DNA of 11,053 nt from Acanthamoeba castellanii str. Neff (lineage: Eukaryota; Discosea; Longamoebia; Acanthamoebidae), in the NCBI RefSeq assembly GCF_000313135.1, contig NW_004457252.1:180521-191573 (forward strand), given 5' to 3'. Each line of letters opens with the position of its first letter. The first letter of the stretch is position 1. Position numbers and translations under genes: made by a program. This document shows, piece by piece, positions 7,150 to 11,053 of this stretch. The notes under the pieces were generated by a model. That model did no database searches, was not told the origin of the DNA, and was given only the letters and a program-made list of their open reading frames with translations.

Positions 7150-9911
7150 ATGGATCCGGATCTGCCGAATGCCAGCGCTCAAGCATCCCCGTATGTTGCG
7201 GCCTCCCTTGTGCTTTTTTTCTTCTTCTTTTGTTTCTCTGACATCATTCCGTGCTGGGTGTCAAGTGCGGAGATGGCAGGGAGCAAGGGCGACAGCGAGG
7301 CCAAGGCACGCGCCGAAGCGCATAAGGCCCAAGGCAACGAAGAGTACAAAAAAGGCGACTACGCTGCAGCTGTCGCTCACTACTCGCGAGCCATCGGTAC
7401 TACTTTCCCATCTACAAACTGGTCAGTACTGGGCGTTTTGGATGGGGGGGGGTACTTGTATCTTGTGGCAGCCGTTTTTGTGCCAGCAAATGGTAGCGTG
7501 ATTCTTGTGGCGTTGCGCGCAGAGGAGTTTCCCGAGGAGCCTTCCTACTATGGCAACAGAGCGGCGTCCCGCATGATGGAAGGCGAATGGAAACCAGCCC
7601 TCGATGACGCCCTGAAGGCCACGCAGCTTGACCCTTCCTTCACCAAGGTAAGCACGTTACCCTCCGATGGCATGCCGCTCTTCTCCAGCTGAGTGAGTAT
7701 GCGAAAGGGGTTACTGGCCTACACTCTGCTGCAGCAGCCGCAAGCGGCCGTCAGCTTCCGATTACCCTCCTCTTTGTGCTCACTTCCCGTCCACCCCTAC
7801 CAGGGATACTTGCGTGCCGGCAAATGCTACGTCAAGCTGGGTGACTTTGTGCGGGCCAAGATGCAGTATGAAAAGGGTACCTATTTGTGAGTCTGGCGTT
7901 GGTGCGATGCGCAGAATATTCGAGCGATGACTGTCCTCTTACTCCTCTCAACGTTGGATGGCCTCCACTTTACATTCCAGCCCTGGGTCTGGAGCCAAAC
8001 AACGCCGATGCCAAGAAAGAGGTATACCTTCTATACTATCGTTGTCGGGACAGTAGTTCTTTGCTTACCGACCCACGTGGGCGTTTGTCTGTCGTTCGTG
8101 CTTCTCCTCCTCGATTCCCCAGCTTCACTTAGTCACGAAGGTGCAGAGCGAAATCGACCAGGGCAAACGGTTGCTGGACCAGGGCAAGTACATGGAAGCC
8201 GTCAGAGCATTCGCTGAAGTCCTCGCCGAGGTTAGTCCCCCGTCCTTTCACTTCAGAAGTGCCTGCCGCTAGCCCTCCTTGTCTTTAATAGCACTGACCA
8301 CCGACACTATCTCTCTCTCTCTCTATCACCCATAATGTTGGGTGTTGTCCATTGGGTCTGTTGGCGCCCGTACAGGTTGAGGCTTCCTTGCCGGTCATGG
8401 TCCTCAAGGCGCGTGCCTTGCTTGGGCTGGGCCAGCACGACCAGGCCTCGAAGATTGCTTCGCTAGTCTTGCGCCAGGAGCCTCACAATGTGGAAGCCCT
8501 CTTCGTCAGGGGTAAGGTGCGTGCGGGTCCCGCCGCAGCTCACCGCTGCCTGGCCTTGGTATGTATAACTAACTGCCCTCTTCCTCTGTGTCGTAGGCAC
8601 TGTTCCGCTCGGGATCATTGGACCATGCGGCAACACACTTTGCGCAGGCGCTGCGCCTTGACCCTGACTTCTCGCCTGCGCGGGAAGCGCTCAAGATTGT
8701 TCGGGCCGTAGAGCGTGCCAAGAAGGACGGAAACGATGCCTTTTCTTCCGGCAACTATGAAGCCGCCATTGAATTCTACACCGGCGCCCTCCAGGCCGAC
8801 GCCAAGGAAGAGGTAAGTTTGTTGGTACCCTGTCGCAGCTGACCCGCACGTTAACCTCCTCCTCCTCCTCCAGACTCCCACTGTTCGCGCGCAGCTCTTC
8901 TGCAACAGGGCAGCAGCCTTGGAGCTCCTCGGCAAGCTCGAGGAGGCTGTGCAAGACTGCAACAGGGCACTCAGCCTTGACGCCAACTACCTCAAAGTAC
9001 TTGACGCTGCAACTTGCTCCTTCTTCAAAGCCATTTCTCCTCTTCTTGTTTTGGCAAGCGTCCTCATCCATTCCACACTTCAACCAGGCCTACTTGCGTC
9101 GAGCGCGCGCCTACACCCGAATGGAACGCTACGAGGAGGCGGTACGGGACTACGAACAAGCAAAAAAGCTAGACCCGGAAAACGCCGGTACCCATCCCCC
9201 GCCCCAGCCACCACCACCTGCTCTTTTTCTCAAGAGGCTACCACAGACGTTCGGCACCGACTGCGGGAGGCAAAGCTGGAGCTCAAGAAGTCGAAAAGGA
9301 AGGACTACTACAAGCTCCTGGGTGTTCCCAAGGACGCGAACGATGACCAAATCAAGAAGGCCTACCGCAAGCTCGCTCTCCAATGGCACCCAGGTATGGC
9401 CATGCGCGCACATCTCTCTCTCTCTCTCTTTGCCTCTGGCGAAAGCCAGTGCTCTCCAGCTGACCCTGCGTGGCCACACACCAAACAGACAAGCATGGGC
9501 ATTCGCCTGAGGCGGCCCTGAAGGCTGAAGCGATGTTCAAGGAGGTCGGCGAAGCGTTTAGCGTTCTCTCTGACGCCAAAAAGAGGCAAAGGTGAGCGCT
9601 TAATTCCAGAAGCCGCTCCTGTTTTCTGTCGTGCTCACCTGCTCACATGCGACGCCACAGGTACGACATGGGAGCAGACCTTGATGAACTGGAAGGCGGT
9701 GGCGGCGGATTTGGCGGAGCAGACGTGGACCCAAGTGAGCTGTTCAACATGTTCTTTGCAGGTATGGATGGCCTGCTTTTAGCAAATGGCGTGCGTGTAC
9801 AGCTCCTGACCGAAGCATGTTGTGGCAGGTGGTCATCCTGGCTTTGGTGGAGGTGGATTCCCTGGTGGAGGTGGCCGGCGGCGCCAAGGCCACCAGCACT
9901 TTGGCTTCTGA
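7150..9911 (+). CDS. DNAJC7-type TPR/J-domain co-chaperone, 14 exons
   Basis: DNAJC7 (TPR2) proteins bind Hsp70 and Hsp90 through TPRs and stimulate Hsp70 ATPase with a J domain, moving clients between the chaperones in cytosol or nucleus. Proposed exons: 7150-7190, 7266-7396, 7523-7647, 7804-7876, 7981-8021, 8123-8230, 8376-8516, 8597-8812, 8874-8996, 9088-9187, 9235-9393, 9489-9591, 9661-9761, 9829-9911. They total 1545 bp and encode 514 aa (human about 494). Residues about 29-366 carry roughly nine TPR units ([57 protein letters not shown]). The J domain begins [11 protein letters not shown] at 387; His418-Pro419-Asp420 is restored by splicing. A Gly/Phe-rich tail ends HFGF. The start at 7150 is preferred because GTATGT at 7191 and a strong pyrimidine tract before CAAG at 7262-7265 make a good first intron, joined in frame; ATG 7273 is the alternative. 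Confidence 0.95.
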
Positions 9912-9947
9912 CCTTGTGCTCTCTTTCTTTGGTTTTTATTTTTTTCA

Positions 9948-9953
9948 AATAAA
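9948..9953 (+). terminator. Poly(A) signal of the dnajc7-like gene
   Basis: AATAAA lies 37 bp after the TGA stop, following a T-rich stretch. This gives a short 3' UTR, like that of the HECT gene. Confidence 0.8.
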
Positions 9954-10733
9954 ATGCCTTGCCAAACTCCGAACCACGCTTGGCTGAGATGGAGTGTCCG
10001 GTTCGAGCGAGGGGGCGGAGTTTAGACTTAGAATTTTTGGGGAGTCATGCAAGCCACAGCGAGGCGAATTTTTTTGCTCGGACCACACGCAAGTGAGCAC
10101 GAGTGTTCTTGCTTGCACCGTAAGCTCTTGGCCTCGCGTTTCGTTCAAAATACGCGACAGAGCATGGGCTTCAAGATGTGATAGGACTCAGCCCTCTAGG
10201 AGGTCTCATTGGGCCGCTAGGACCTCGCCATTTTGACTTGGAAATCGACATGTGGCGCTTTTTTTCGCAGGCACACAAGCGAGAGCACTGTTTCTCTTGG
10301 GCAACAAGCTGATGCACGATTCAGGGCGCAACAGCGACCTGTTCGCCTTTCTTTCCACTCCGCCCCCATCGCACTGTTACAGGTGGGAGGAACGATGCGC
10401 GTGGCCCGTGCCTGTCGTCTACGCCCAGTGGACGAAAAGAGAAGTGGTATATTTCCAGAGAAAATACATAATAAAGGAAATACCTAAATACGTCATGCTG
10501 ACGAGTAAAGGAGAGTAGAATAGGCACTATGGAGGTGACTGCAACACGCACAACACCGCAGCTCGTGTGCGCCCAAGGCGCGTTCAAAGCCGCACCACAC
10601 CGCAGCACCGCCTTGTAGAGGCACGCCCCCACACACGAAGGAATCGAACTGAAGAATCAGCCCAATCTAATCCGCGCCGAGCAGCTCCCCTTGGCTCTTT
10701 GCCCACAATAAAAGCCGATCTTTCTCCAAGGCC

Positions 10734-10788
10734 GCGATGTCCGCGGATAATCGCGATGTCCGCGGGAGATCGCGATGTCCGCGAAAAC
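10734..10788. repeat. Three tandem 19-bp repeats, core GCGATGTCCGCG
   Basis: Units start at 10734, 10753 and 10772. Each opens with the same 12-bp core, and the remaining bases drift. TCGCGA palindromes mark the unit joints, and the first unit contains TCCGCGGA. The spacing of nearly two helical turns would suit cooperative protein binding, but no function can be assigned from sequence. Confidence 0.85.
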
Positions 10789-10847
10789 AAGCCATCCCCT
10801 TTGAGTGTGCTCCAGTGCCGAAAAATGATGTTTCGCTCGTTCTTGGT

Positions 10848-10883
10848 GCGTAGCTTACGCGTGGCTCGCGCGTAGCTCACGCG
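10848..10883. repeat. Direct pair of 14-bp imperfect palindromes
   Basis: GCGTAGCTTACGCG (10848-10861) and GCGTAGCTCACGCG (10870-10883) differ at one base and lie 22 bp apart. Each is itself a dyad: GCGTA/TACGC in the first, CGCGT/ACGCG in the second when the base at 10869 is included. They look like operator-type binding sites. Confidence 0.75.
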
Positions 10884-10899
10884 AGGACAACACTTTAAT

Positions 10900-10912
10900 C
10901 GCGTTCAACGCG
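10900..10912. repeat. 6-bp-arm palindrome CGCGTT-C-AACGCG
   Basis: A perfect dyad with a single central base, 16 bp after the paired palindromes. It continues the cluster of CGCG-containing dyads. Confidence 0.7.
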
Positions 10913-10922
10913 TTCTACACGT

Positions 10923-10946
10923 TTGGGAGTTTCCTGCTGCTCCCAA
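10923..10946. repeat. Inverted repeat, 7-bp arms and 10-nt loop
   Basis: TTGGGAG and CTCCCAA flank TTTCCTGCTG. There is no T-run after it and no adjacent gene, so a terminator role is not supported. The CCCAATGG on its right arm includes a CCAAT box. Confidence 0.65.
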
Positions 10947-11053
10947 TGGCGAGCCGTACATACGCTCTATCCACAGCGGGGTGTACCCTCCTTTGGGGAT
11001 GAAAACGAGTAGAACTAGTTTCAACTCGAAGCACTAGTACACTTCGTGGAACT

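Larger units (their letters stand above)
9954..11053. other. Intergenic region with no supported gene
   Basis: About 1.1 kb. Open frames of 60-100 codons exist on both strands, but none shows a recognisable domain or a consistent chain of exons. Base composition is more AT-rich than the genes up to about 10,520, then turns GC-rich again. Two further AATAAA hexamers occur at 10470-10475 and 10707-10712, so a transcript ending here cannot be excluded. The right 350 bp hold direct and inverted repeats listed separately and may be the upstream region of a gene beyond the window. Confidence 0.6.

Noticed and set aside
10252..10518. 88-codon open frame, partly protein-like at its C-terminus
   Set aside because: It starts at GTG, matches no family I recognise, and has no supporting exon neighbours. 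An AATAAA inside it argues against a simple coding gene.
10636..10656. T-loop-like AGTTCGATTCC on the minus strand, a possible tRNA
   Set aside because: The bases on either side do not form a 5-bp T stem, and no acceptor, D or anticodon stems could be placed around it.
10567..10880. Overlapping open frames of about 100 codons on both strands
   Set aside because: They run through the 19-bp tandem repeats, have Arg/Ser-rich unstructured sequence, and cannot both be real. Nothing supports either.
1..11053. CRISPR array, insertion sequence, prophage, toxin-antitoxin or other bacterial system
   Set aside because: There is no spaced direct repeat pattern, transposase or phage gene. All genes are spliced eukaryotic housekeeping genes.

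Overview
The window is nuclear DNA from a GC-rich, intron-rich protist. Three spliced genes are packed tightly, with short introns (about 65-335 bp) full of simple repeats (CA, CCA, CAG/CTG, GGCGT). An amoebozoan such as Acanthamoeba fits this style best, but that is an inference from composition and gene structure. No bacterial operon, mobile element, CRISPR array, rRNA or tRNA was found. I rebuilt the gene models by hand from splice sites and protein similarity. All three give an uninterrupted reading frame. || Layout. (1) 1-3509, plus strand: the 3' part of a HECT-type E3 ubiquitin ligase. A LamG/concanavalin-like domain precedes a complete HERC-like HECT domain with its catalytic Cys codon at 3372-3374. 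The 5' end lies outside the window. (2) 3604-7012, minus strand: a complete 12-exon gene for actin-related protein 8 (Arp8), a nuclear INO80 chromatin-remodelling subunit of about 690 aa. It converges on the HECT gene with 94 bp between the stop codons. (3) 7150-9911, plus strand: a complete 14-exon gene for a TPR/J-domain co-chaperone of the DNAJC7 (TPR2) type, about 514 aa. It diverges from arp8 across a short shared promoter of about 140 bp. (4) 9912-11053: about 1.1 kb with a poly(A) signal, no convincing gene, and a cluster of short direct and inverted repeats near the right end. || How they fit together. The three products act in separate housekeeping processes: ubiquitin transfer, chromatin remodelling, and Hsp70/Hsp90 client handling. 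No new dedicated system is evident. The notable points are at the gene-architecture level: the LamG-HECT pairing, a 36-copy GGCGT satellite inside an intron, a probable GC-AG intron in arp8, splice donors that are mostly GTAC rather than GTAAGT, and an intron that splits the HPD aspartate codon of the J domain.
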